DNA from: Bacteroidetes bacterium HGW-Bacteroidetes-14 | GTDB lineage: Bacteria > Bacteroidota > Bacteroidia > Bacteroidales > UBA932 | DNA: 59,086 bases | Direction of reading: 5' to 3' | Assembly (NCBI GenBank): GCA_002842655.1 | Contig: PHDP01000002.1 | Span: forward strand, 1 to 59,086 | Part shown: positions 42,373 through 49,684 of the stretch, in pieces | Numbering within the stretch: position 1 is the first letter of the stretch | Layout: every line of letters begins with the position of its first letter | Translations under genes and position numbers: made by a program | The notes under the pieces: generated by a model | What the model was told of the DNA's origin: nothing | What the model saw: only the letters and a program-made list of their open reading frames with translations | The model's database searches: none

Positions 42373-42979
42373 TGTGTTTTTTATGCAATGCGATATTCCT
42401 GATATAGGCTATGAATCCGAATGATTGTCCCAGAATAAGGACAGGGTCGAGCCTGAGCAGGGCGTAAATGATAATTATTGATGAGCCGGAAAGGCTTATA
42501 ATCCAGAATCCCAGCGGCAACACTGACTCCCCTTTTTTAACGGAGTAAAAAAGCTGATAGACAAACCTGAGGGTAAAAATTACCTGACCTGCAGAACCCA
42601 TAACCAGCATCCAGAGTGGAATGTTTTCATTTCTGAGGAATGTGGCTGCAAATTCGGCAGCATCTCCGGATGCAAATATTATTGCGATGGGAGGTGTGAT
42701 AATAAGTATGGCTCTTATCAGAAACGGAACCTTTTTCCATACGCTTTTGGCGTTAAGATTCCAGATGTAAATATAGTATGCGATTACCTGTCCCAGTATG
42801 ATTGCAAAGTCCTCTCTCATCCATCCGTAAATAAAGAAGAGCCATGAGGCAATAATGCTCAGGATCCAGAAGATTGAAGGTGAAAGAGATTTTTTAGCCC
42901 TCTCGGACAGAATCCACTGAAGAACTGTCCTTGCCCCGAAAAAGAGCTGAGCCAGAAATCCTATTGCGTATACAAGCAT
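42344..42979 (-). CDS. Lipid-A-disaccharide synthase N-terminal (LAB_N) domain membrane protein
   Basis: The 211-residue protein has six predicted helices as two tandem LAB_N units (IGFLAQLFFGARTVLQWILSE and MGSAGQVIFTLRFVYQLFYS). These domains occur in proteins associated with lipid A and polyprenyl-phosphate sugar transfer; the exact role is unclear, possibly flipping or docking of the lipid carrier. It ends inside the GT39 gene and shares its first base with the GT2 stop. Confidence 0.85.
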   Translation of the reverse strand: MLVYAIGFLAQLFFGARTVLQWILSERAKKSLSPSIFWILSIIASWLFFIYGWMREDFAIILGQVIAYYIYIWNLNAKSVWKKVPFLIRAILIITPPIAIIFASGDAAEFAATFLRNENIPLWMLVMGSAGQVIFTLRFVYQLFYSVKKGESVLPLGFWIISLSGSSIIIIYALLRLDPVLILGQSFGFIAYIRNIALHKKHNEQISQSNS

Positions 42980-43713
42980 TACTTAATGTTATTTTCAGTA
43001 ACGTTATAATTGATATATCTGGACCTCATCCATCGGTATGCAAAAGTATCCATCAGCGGTCCAAGCAACCTGTTCCAGAGGTTGAACTTTGAAACCCCTG
43101 CCACCCTTGGGAAGTGTCTTACGGAAACCTGCTTAACAGTGCCGTTCTGAAGCATGAGCAGGGCAGGAAGGAATCTGTGCATTCCTGTAAAGAAAGGAAT
43201 CCGCTTTGCGTAATCTGTGCGGATTATCTTAAGAGGGCACCCGGTGTCCTCGATTCCGTCCTTGGTCATAAACCTTCTGAAGCCGTTTGCAATTTTTGAA
43301 GAGATACCCTTAACGAAAGAATCCTTCCTGTTTGTGCGGATACCCATAACCATTGCATAATCATTGACATGCGGGATAAGAAGGTGGAAATCCTCCGGTG
43401 TTGTCTGCAAATCTGCATCAATGTAACCTACAAAAGGTGAGTCTGCTAAATCGATACCTGCCTTCATTGCAGCGCTGAGTCCGCAGTTTTTCTCAAATGA
43501 AGCATAATAGAATGCGCTCTGTCTGCTGCAAACAGCCTCAATTTTCTCAAGGCTGCTATCCTTTGAGCCGTCGTTAATAAAGAGTACGCATGCCGGGAAG
43601 TCCGGTGAGGATGCAATAAACTTCGAAAGTTTATCTTCAAGCGCGGCAATGTTGTCCTCTTCGTTATATACGGGAACAATGATTGTCAGCTTATATTGAG
43701 CGGTTTTGTTCAT
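42979..43713 (-). CDS. GT2 glycosyltransferase, polyprenyl-phosphate sugar synthase-like
   Basis: The 244-residue soluble GT-A enzyme has LTIIVPVYNEEDNI, FINDGSKDSS and YIDADLQTTPED (the DxD metal site), typical of ArnC/dolichol-phosphate-mannose synthases. No C-terminal membrane anchor is present. It should load a sugar from a nucleotide donor onto undecaprenyl phosphate for the GT39 enzyme downstream. It heads the operon; a -7 box TATCTTTG lies at 43744-43737. Confidence 0.9.
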   Translation of the reverse strand: MNKTAQYKLTIIVPVYNEEDNIAALEDKLSKFIASSPDFPACVLFINDGSKDSSLEKIEAVCSRQSAFYYASFEKNCGLSAAMKAGIDLADSPFVGYIDADLQTTPEDFHLLIPHVNDYAMVMGIRTNRKDSFVKGISSKIANGFRRFMTKDGIEDTGCPLKIIRTDYAKRIPFFTGMHRFLPALLMLQNGTVKQVSVRHFPRVAGVSKFNLWNRLLGPLMDTFAYRWMRSRYINYNVTENNIK

Positions 43714-43736
43714 ATATGTTCATCAAATAAAGCCTG

Positions 43737-43744
43737 CAAAGATA
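43737..43744 (-). promoter_or_regulatory. -7 box for the GT2-LAB_N-GT39-epimerase operon
   Basis: The minus strand reads TATCTTTG, 23 nt upstream of the ATG at 43713, in the short divergent spacer with the proline dehydrogenase gene. Confidence 0.5.
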
Positions 43745-43766
43745 ATCACAAGCAATCTTTTTTTAC

Positions 43767-43774
43767 TATTTTTG
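43767..43774 (+). promoter_or_regulatory. -7 box for the proline dehydrogenase gene
   Basis: TATTTTTG matches TAnnTTTG, 27 nt before the ATG at 43802. No -33 element with correct spacing is evident. It supports the shorter start. Confidence 0.5.
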
Positions 43775-43801
43775 GAGACTTTTGAAACATTTACAAATAC
43801 C

Positions 43802-44977
43802 ATGCTAGATTTTAACAACACAGAAGTTGCCTTCGCCTCGAAGAGCAACAACGACTTGCGCAACGCATATATATTATTTTCGACCATTGCCAGCCCTGCA
43901 CTTGTAAAGGGTGCAAAAGGGGTCACAAACTTTGCCATGGGGGCAGGTTTGCCTCTCTCATGGGCTGTTAAACCAACTCTCTACCGTCAGTTTGTAGGCG
44001 GAGAGACTCTTCAGGAGGCATCACTCACAACATCTGCCCTCTACAGAAACAATGTAAGCTCGGTTCTCGACTACTCTGCAGAAGGCGGCAAAGAGCTTTC
44101 TGATGTAGAAAGAACCTATGCAGAGGTTATGCGCTCTATTGAAAACGCAAAGGGAAAGCCGGAAATTGCCTTTACAGTTTTTAAACCTACAGGGCTTGTG
44201 GTAGGGCATATTCTAGAAAGAGCGGTATCATCAAAGGAGAACCTCAGCGACATAGAGAAGATGGAGATGGACAATTTCAGAACCAGATTCTTTGCTCTCT
44301 GCCGCAGGGCGTATGAAAACAATGTAAGAATTCTTGTTGATGCAGAGCATTATGAGTATCAGGATCTCATTGACAAACTTACGGAGGAGGCAATGGAATC
44401 ATTTAACAAGGAGCGAATTACAGTATTTCATACTCTTCAGATGTACAGACATGACAGAATAGCGTATCTGAAGTATCTCCATAGTGAGGCTAAGGAGAAG
44501 GGCTACCGGCTGGGGATAAAATTTGTACGCGGTGCCTATATGGAAGAGGAGCGTGAAAGGGCACGCAGAATGGGCTACCTCTCACCAATCTGTGCTACAA
44601 AGGAGGATACAGACAGAAGCTATGACGACGGGCTCCGCTATGTTGTGGCAAATATTGATGATATGGAGCTCTTTAGCGGAACACATAATTACGAAAGTAA
44701 CTACCTTCTTGCAAATCTAATCACAGAAAAGGGTCTGCAGAAGAATGACAAAAGGATTTGGTTCTCCCAGCTCTACGGAATGAGTGATAATATCACTTAT
44801 GCACTGGCGAGGGAGGGATATAATGTCTGCAAATACATTCCGTATGCTCCGGTAAAGGAGGTTTTGCCATACCTTCTAAGACGTGCAGAAGAGAACACAT
44901 CAATGGCAGGACAGACCGGCAGGGAGCTTGGTTTAATTAAGGCCGAGATGGCAAGAAGGAACATGAGACTAATTTAG
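43802..44977 (+). CDS. Proline dehydrogenase (monofunctional)
   Basis: PRODH oxidises proline to pyrroline-5-carboxylate with FAD. The 391-residue protein has the barrel motifs VRGAYMEEERERARRMGY and RRAEENTSMAGQTGRELGL (the RRxxEN/TS-x-AGQ signature). It lacks the aldehyde dehydrogenase domain of PutA, and no P5C dehydrogenase gene is adjacent. The start at 43802 is preferred over 43706, which would lie upstream of the -7 box. An N-terminal ~90-residue helical region precedes the barrel. Confidence 0.92.
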   Translation: MLDFNNTEVAFASKSNNDLRNAYILFSTIASPALVKGAKGVTNFAMGAGLPLSWAVKPTLYRQFVGGETLQEASLTTSALYRNNVSSVLDYSAEGGKELSDVERTYAEVMRSIENAKGKPEIAFTVFKPTGLVVGHILERAVSSKENLSDIEKMEMDNFRTRFFALCRRAYENNVRILVDAEHYEYQDLIDKLTEEAMESFNKERITVFHTLQMYRHDRIAYLKYLHSEAKEKGYRLGIKFVRGAYMEEERERARRMGYLSPICATKEDTDRSYDDGLRYVVANIDDMELFSGTHNYESNYLLANLITEKGLQKNDKRIWFSQLYGMSDNITYALAREGYNVCKYIPYAPVKEVLPYLLRRAEENTSMAGQTGRELGLIKAEMARRNMRLI

Positions 44978-44987
44978 TATAGTGGTC

Positions 44988-45024
44988 AAAATATTTGAGG
45001 GCAAATATTTTATCCATATATTTG
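44988..45024 (+). promoter_or_regulatory. Promoter with overlapping palindrome upstream of the GNAT gene
   Basis: TTTG (44994-44997), a 19-nt spacer and TATATTTG (45017-45024) match the Bacteroidota consensus. A palindrome AAAATATTTG-N4-CAAATATTTT (44988-45011) covers the -33 element and most of the spacer, a suitable position for a repressor operator. Confidence 0.6.
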
Positions 45025-45069
45025 CCACGCGGAAGTAATTCCACTGGCAATCATTAAAGAGTGAAAATA

Positions 45070-45387
45070 ATGGGAGAGAACATAGTTCATAATGAGAACA
45101 GGAGCCGCTTTGAATATATTTTTGAAGATGTAACCGCATACGTAGAATACGATCTTTTCGATAGTATGATGGATATTACCCATACTATAGTTCCAAAAAA
45201 ACTTGAGGGTCGCGGGATAGGCGGAATGCTGGTTAAAAGTGCGCTCGATTACGCAAGGGTTAAGGGTTTGAAGGTTAAGCCCACCTGCTGGTTTGCAGAC
45301 AAATTCATCAAAAAATTCCCCGGATATGAAGACCTTGTTGTTGAAGTACCGGATGATGCTCATAACGGACCTGTCTGCGAAATCTGA
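45070..45387 (+). CDS. GNAT-type N-acetyltransferase, small YjdJ-like family
   Basis: The 105-residue protein fits the short GNAT subfamily (Acetyltransf_CG): FEYIFEDVTAYVEYDL, then HTIVPKKLEGRGIGGMLVKS (acetyl-CoA loop) and ALDYARVKGLKVKPTCWFAD. Cysteine in PTCWF is the residue proposed as an acetyl carrier in this family. ATG at 45070 is used; GTG at 45061 is an alternative. Substrate unknown. Confidence 0.82.
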   Translation: MGENIVHNENRSRFEYIFEDVTAYVEYDLFDSMMDITHTIVPKKLEGRGIGGMLVKSALDYARVKGLKVKPTCWFADKFIKKFPGYEDLVVEVPDDAHNGPVCEI

Positions 45388-45423
45388 TTCAGAGAGCAAA
45401 ACCTGAACAAAAACTAAAGAAAA

Positions 45424-45469
45424 ATGTTGATATTGCATCATCCGGAAAGGAAAATCGCAATATCAACAT
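45424..45469. promoter_or_regulatory. Inverted repeat upstream of the hemerythrin/DUF438 gene
   Basis: Perfect 13-bp arms (45424-45436 and 45457-45469, ATGTTGATATTGC) flank a 20-nt spacer, ending 18 nt before the ATG at 45488. No T run follows, so it is more like an operator or leader hairpin than a terminator. A 15-codon ORF (45424-45471) spans exactly the same segment. Confidence 0.5.
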
Positions 45470-45487
45470 AAATCTATATATATCACC

Positions 45488-46762
45488 ATGAGCGAATACA
45501 TTAACAATTCAGGTCAGAGAAAAGCGCTGCTAAAGCATATGCTGCTGGAACTTCACAAAGGAGAGGCACCTGCGGCCATTGAAGAGAGAGTCAAATCACT
45601 GTTAAAGCAGATTCCCTACAACGAGGTTGTGGAGGTAGAGCAGGAGCTCATTGCAGAGGGGCTGCCGGAGCAGGAGATTCTGAAATTCTGTGACATTCAC
45701 AGCGCAGTACTTGAAGGTTCAATTACAGGAACTCAAATTGATGTTCCGCAGGGACACCCGGTAGACACTTTCAAGAAAGAGAACCGTGAGATTGAGAAGG
45801 TAATAGCAAACATTAAGACCCTCTTTGTAAGGCTTCAGATTCTGAAATCTATGCCTGACGATAAAGATTTCATTAACGGACTGGTAATTGACCTCAAGAG
45901 GCAGTTCAACGCTATTTCTGATGTGGATAAACACTACAAAAGAAAGGAGTATTTGCTCTTCCCGTTTCTGGAGAAGGCCGGTATTACAGGGCCTCCAAAG
46001 GTAATGTGGGGAAAACACGACGAAATAAGGGACTTGCTTAAGGGTGTTCACGAGTCGCTGGTACCGGGCGGAGAGATCTCAGGTTCTGATCTGGCTTCAC
46101 TTGAGGAGCTTCTGTTCAGACCAGCAGTGGACCAGATTGAGAGCATGATAATGAAGGAGGAGGAGATTCTCCTTCCAATGTGCATGGAGACCCTTACAGA
46201 GGAGCAGTGGTTTCAGATTTACAATGAAACCGGCATTTACGGATATTGCCTCTTTGACCCGCGCGTAGAGTGGAAACCAGATCTCAGTGCAGCACAGAAG
46301 AGTGCACCTGACGAAACTAAAGCAGGGGGGCTGGAGTACAAAGCCGGAGCCCCGGTAAGATTGTCGTCAGGAAGCTTTGACCTCGGGGAACTTGAAGCAC
46401 TGTTTGTAACTCTGCCAATTGACATAACCTATGTTGATGCCAATGACAAGGTGAAGTTTTTCTCACACAGTCCAAACAGGGTCTTTGAGAGAAACCGTTC
46501 AATCATTGGCCGTGATGTAAGACTGTGCCACCCTCCGGGAAGTGTTCACATTGTTGAGCAGATTCTTGAAGATTTCAAATCTGGAAAGGAGAATCAGGCA
46601 AAATTCTGGATGAGCAACTTCATGGGAAGGTTTATATACATTGAATATACAGCACTCAGGAGCAAGGATGGTGAATACCTTGGTGTAATTGAGGTTACTC
46701 AGGATATTTCTGAATTCAGAAAGCTTGAGGGAGACCAGAGACTGCTCTCATATACAAAATAG
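45488..46762 (+). CDS. DUF438–hemerythrin–PAS protein
   Basis: The 424-residue protein has a DUF438 domain (about 8-75), a hemerythrin HHE-like helical region (about 85-245, with HYKRKEYLLFPFLEK, KHDEIRDLL and KEEEILLPMC), and a C-terminal PAS domain (about 300-420). Hemerythrin-type proteins bind O2/NO at a di-iron site, and DUF438 proteins are linked to nitrosative stress and redox sensing in anaerobes. No output domain follows. It is followed 2 nt later by the DUF1858-DUF2249 gene. Confidence 0.9.
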   Translation: MSEYINNSGQRKALLKHMLLELHKGEAPAAIEERVKSLLKQIPYNEVVEVEQELIAEGLPEQEILKFCDIHSAVLEGSITGTQIDVPQGHPVDTFKKENREIEKVIANIKTLFVRLQILKSMPDDKDFINGLVIDLKRQFNAISDVDKHYKRKEYLLFPFLEKAGITGPPKVMWGKHDEIRDLLKGVHESLVPGGEISGSDLASLEELLFRPAVDQIESMIMKEEEILLPMCMETLTEEQWFQIYNETGIYGYCLFDPRVEWKPDLSAAQKSAPDETKAGGLEYKAGAPVRLSSGSFDLGELEALFVTLPIDITYVDANDKVKFFSHSPNRVFERNRSIIGRDVRLCHPPGSVHIVEQILEDFKSGKENQAKFWMSNFMGRFIYIEYTALRSKDGEYLGVIEVTQDISEFRKLEGDQRLLSYTK

Positions 46763-46764
46763 CT

Positions 46765-47289
46765 ATGAGTGATATTACACTGCAAACCAAGATAGCACAG
46801 CTAATGAGCGATTACCCGGAGCTTGAGCAAACTTTGCTCGAGCTCTCACCCGCTTTTGCAAAATTGCAGAATCCTGTTCTCAGGAAGACTATTGCACGTG
46901 TAACTTCAGTTCAGCAGGCGGCATCAATAGCGGGACTCGACCCTGCCCACATGCTCACCATGCTGCGCAAGGCAGCCGGACTTGAAACGACGGCCGCCGA
47001 CTCAGTCAACTCTGCAGAATCTCAGCATTTGCTCAGCATGCCTGTTCCTGACTGGTTCAGCGAAGAGGCTGTAGAAATCAAATACAACGCCACCAAAGTC
47101 CTTGAAAAGGGAAATGTTCCCATGGCTGAGATTATTGAGGCTGCAAAGAAGATAAACGGCAGGGAAATTTTCCTCTTTGTCACACCTTTTGTTCCTGCAC
47201 CCATCATAGAGATACTTAACAATAAGGGCTACGCAGTCTGGTGCAGAAAAGCAGGAGATACAATTGAAAACTTTGTTATAAAAAAATAG
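46765..47289 (+). CDS. DUF1858–DUF2249 domain protein
   Basis: The 174-residue protein has a DUF1858 domain (about 5-70, IAQLMSDYPELEQTLLELSP) and a DUF2249/SirA-like fold (about 100-174, MAEIIEAAKKINGREIFLFV, ending NFVIKK). Such pairs often accompany hemerythrin/DUF438 proteins in anaerobes and are implicated in nitrite/NO or redox stress (family association). It is only 2 nt after the upstream gene and 2 nt before the copper ATPase, so all three are one operon. Confidence 0.85.
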   Translation: MSDITLQTKIAQLMSDYPELEQTLLELSPAFAKLQNPVLRKTIARVTSVQQAASIAGLDPAHMLTMLRKAAGLETTAADSVNSAESQHLLSMPVPDWFSEEAVEIKYNATKVLEKGNVPMAEIIEAAKKINGREIFLFVTPFVPAPIIEILNNKGYAVWCRKAGDTIENFVIKK

Positions 47290-47291
47290 AT

Positions 47292-49604
47292 ATGAAAAGA
47301 ATATACCCGGTAACCAATATGAGTTGTGCCGGATGTGCGGCAGGAGTCGAAAAAACTCTTCAGGCACAGCCAGGTGTTATCTCAGCAGCGGTTAACTTTG
47401 CAGATTCCAGTGCAGCCATTGAGATTGATGAGAAGGTAACCAGTTCTGCAAAGTTGAGAGATCTGATAAGGGCCATGGGTTATGATTTGATTATAGAAGA
47501 TCCGGAAGAGGCCCAGAGACTTAAGGAGGAGGCTCAGATGAGTCACTACAGAAAACTTAAGCGGAATACAGTTCTGGCCTGGCTCTTCTCTGCCCCGGTT
47601 ATGATAATATCGATGCTTTTTATGGGGCACGGCGAAGCAGGCATGGAGGGAATCAGCATAACAAATGTAATTCTGATGCTGCTTTCACTGCCGGTTCTGT
47701 TGGTTTTCGGAAGGGATTTCTTTGTTACCGGATTCAAGCAGGCCAAAATGTTCAAGGCAAATATGGACACCCTTGTTTCGCTGAGTACATCAATAGCTTT
47801 TCTCTTTAGTGCCTTCAATACACTCTACCCCCATTTCTGGCACTCCAAAGGTATGGAGCCGATGGTCTACTTTGAGGCGGCAGTTATGATTATCTCATTT
47901 GTTCTGCTGGGCAAACTTATGGAGGAAAAGGCCAAGGGCAATACCACATCTGCAATTAAAAAGCTAATGGGTCTTGCTCCAAAAACGGCTACTGTTATAA
48001 GAAACGGAGAGAGAATTGAGGTTCCGGTTTCTCAGATCAAAACCGGTGAGATTCTGGCAATCAAACCAGGAGAGAAAATTCCTGTAGACGGTGCAGTTAC
48101 CGAGGGGGATTCCTATGTAGATGAGAGCATGATAACCGGAGAGCCTTTGGCTGTGCTAAAACAAAGGGGCGACAAGGTACTTGCAGGAACAATCAACCAG
48201 AAGGGAACTTTCAACTTTGAGGCCCAGAAGGTGGGCAGCGAAACACTGCTTGCACAGATAATCACAATGGTTAAGGAGGCACAGGGAAGCAAGGCACCGG
48301 TTCAGAGAATAGTAGACAAGATTGCGGGAATATTTGTTCCGGTGGTACTTGGGCTGGCTGTACTCACCTTTATTGCCTGGATTGCAATTGGTGGCAATGA
48401 CCAGTTTTTCAGGGCTCTGATATCTGCTGTATCTGTGCTTGTAATTGCATGCCCGTGCGCTCTGGGACTTGCAACTCCAACAGCCCTTATGGTTGGAATC
48501 GGCAAAGGTGCAGAGGAGCACATCCTCATTAAAGATGCCACTGCCCTGGAGCAGATGAAAGGCATTGACGCAATAGTGCTTGATAAAACCGGCACAATTA
48601 CAGAGGGCCGTCCGGTTGTCTCAAACTATAAATGTCTTGAAGAGGATGCCTCACTTACAGATCATGAACATGAAAGTGACGAGAAGATAATCAGAATGTC
48701 ACCTGACAGACTTCGCAGACTTGCAGTTCTTGCAGAGATGGAGAGGAGTTCTGAGCATCCCCTGGCAGAGGCAGTTGCAGAGTGGGCAGAGGGGGAGATT
48801 GGAGCAGCAGAGACCCGTGTAACGGTTACCGGTTTTAAAAGCCATACAGGATCTGGTGTTGAGTGTGTTTACGAAGGGGAGACTTACTGGGCCGGAAACA
48901 TAGAGATGCTCAGAAAGAAGCTGGGAGGTTCGTCAAAGGAGAAACATGTATCAGATGAGGCCGAATACCTTCTTACAGAATGGCAGAGTGCCGGAAAGAG
49001 CGTGGTATTTTACGGAACGGGTAAAAGGCTGAATGCTGTAATTGCGGTTGCAGACAAGGTTAAATCTACATCTGCGGATGCTGTGAGGGAGATGAAATCT
49101 ATGGGTGTAGAGGTTCATATGCTCACCGGAGATAATCCAGTTACTGCTGCAGCTATTGCTAAAGAGGCGGGTATAGAAAAATTCAGGGCATCTGCCCTCC
49201 CTTCTGACAAGGAGGAGTATATACTTGAACTGCAAAAGCAGGGGCTGAGGATTGCAATGGTTGGCGACGGAATCAACGACTCCCAGGCACTCAGCAGGGC
49301 AGATGTGAGCGTGGCAATGGGCAAGGGAACAGACATTGCAATGGATGTGGCCATGATGACCATAATGACATCAGACCTTAAGATGCTTCCAAAAGCTATT
49401 GAACTCTCAAGAAGAACAGTACGCCTTATAAGGCAGAACCTCTTCTGGGCATTTGTATATAACCTTATTGGGATTCCAATAGCAGCAGGGGTTTTGTACC
49501 CGATTAACGGCACTCTGCTCAATCCTATGATTGCCGCAGCAGCAATGGCATTCAGCTCAGTATCTGTAGTGCTGAACAGTTTGAGACTGGCGAAGCTTAA
49601 ATAA
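47292..49604 (+). CDS. copA: Copper-exporting P1B-type ATPase
   Basis: The 770-residue pump has one N-terminal HMA domain (C12 and C15 in MSCAGCAAG), eight membrane helices and the metal motif C387-P-C389 in IACPCALGLATP. D431 in DKTGTITEG is phosphorylated. It also has SSEHPLAEAV, GDGINDSQALSRADVSVAMG, and in the last helices YN and MAFSSVSVVLNS, which indicate Cu(I). It exports copper from the cytoplasm. Coupling to the hemerythrin genes suggests a shared metal/NO/O2 stress response. Confidence 0.95.
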   Translation: MKRIYPVTNMSCAGCAAGVEKTLQAQPGVISAAVNFADSSAAIEIDEKVTSSAKLRDLIRAMGYDLIIEDPEEAQRLKEEAQMSHYRKLKRNTVLAWLFSAPVMIISMLFMGHGEAGMEGISITNVILMLLSLPVLLVFGRDFFVTGFKQAKMFKANMDTLVSLSTSIAFLFSAFNTLYPHFWHSKGMEPMVYFEAAVMIISFVLLGKLMEEKAKGNTTSAIKKLMGLAPKTATVIRNGERIEVPVSQIKTGEILAIKPGEKIPVDGAVTEGDSYVDESMITGEPLAVLKQRGDKVLAGTINQKGTFNFEAQKVGSETLLAQIITMVKEAQGSKAPVQRIVDKIAGIFVPVVLGLAVLTFIAWIAIGGNDQFFRALISAVSVLVIACPCALGLATPTALMVGIGKGAEEHILIKDATALEQMKGIDAIVLDKTGTITEGRPVVSNYKCLEEDASLTDHEHESDEKIIRMSPDRLRRLAVLAEMERSSEHPLAEAVAEWAEGEIGAAETRVTVTGFKSHTGSGVECVYEGETYWAGNIEMLRKKLGGSSKEKHVSDEAEYLLTEWQSAGKSVVFYGTGKRLNAVIAVADKVKSTSADAVREMKSMGVEVHMLTGDNPVTAAAIAKEAGIEKFRASALPSDKEEYILELQKQGLRIAMVGDGINDSQALSRADVSVAMGKGTDIAMDVAMMTIMTSDLKMLPKAIELSRRTVRLIRQNLFWAFVYNLIGIPIAAGVLYPINGTLLNPMIAAAAMAFSSVSVVLNSLRLAKLK

Positions 49605-49641
49605 GCAGAATTTTTACTACATTTATAGCATCAAATTGCAC

Positions 49642-49671
49642 ATGTCAGCCTGATGTAATTTAAGCTGACAT
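49642..49671. terminator. Hairpin between copA and the sensor kinase
   Basis: ATGTCAGC (49642-49649) pairs with GCTGACAT (49664-49671) around a 14-nt loop, and six T follow after 5 nt. It may end the copA transcript. A possible -7 box TACATTTA at 49618-49625 lies upstream, so it could instead be in the kinase leader. Confidence 0.4.
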
Positions 49672-49684
49672 ATCCGTTTTTTAC

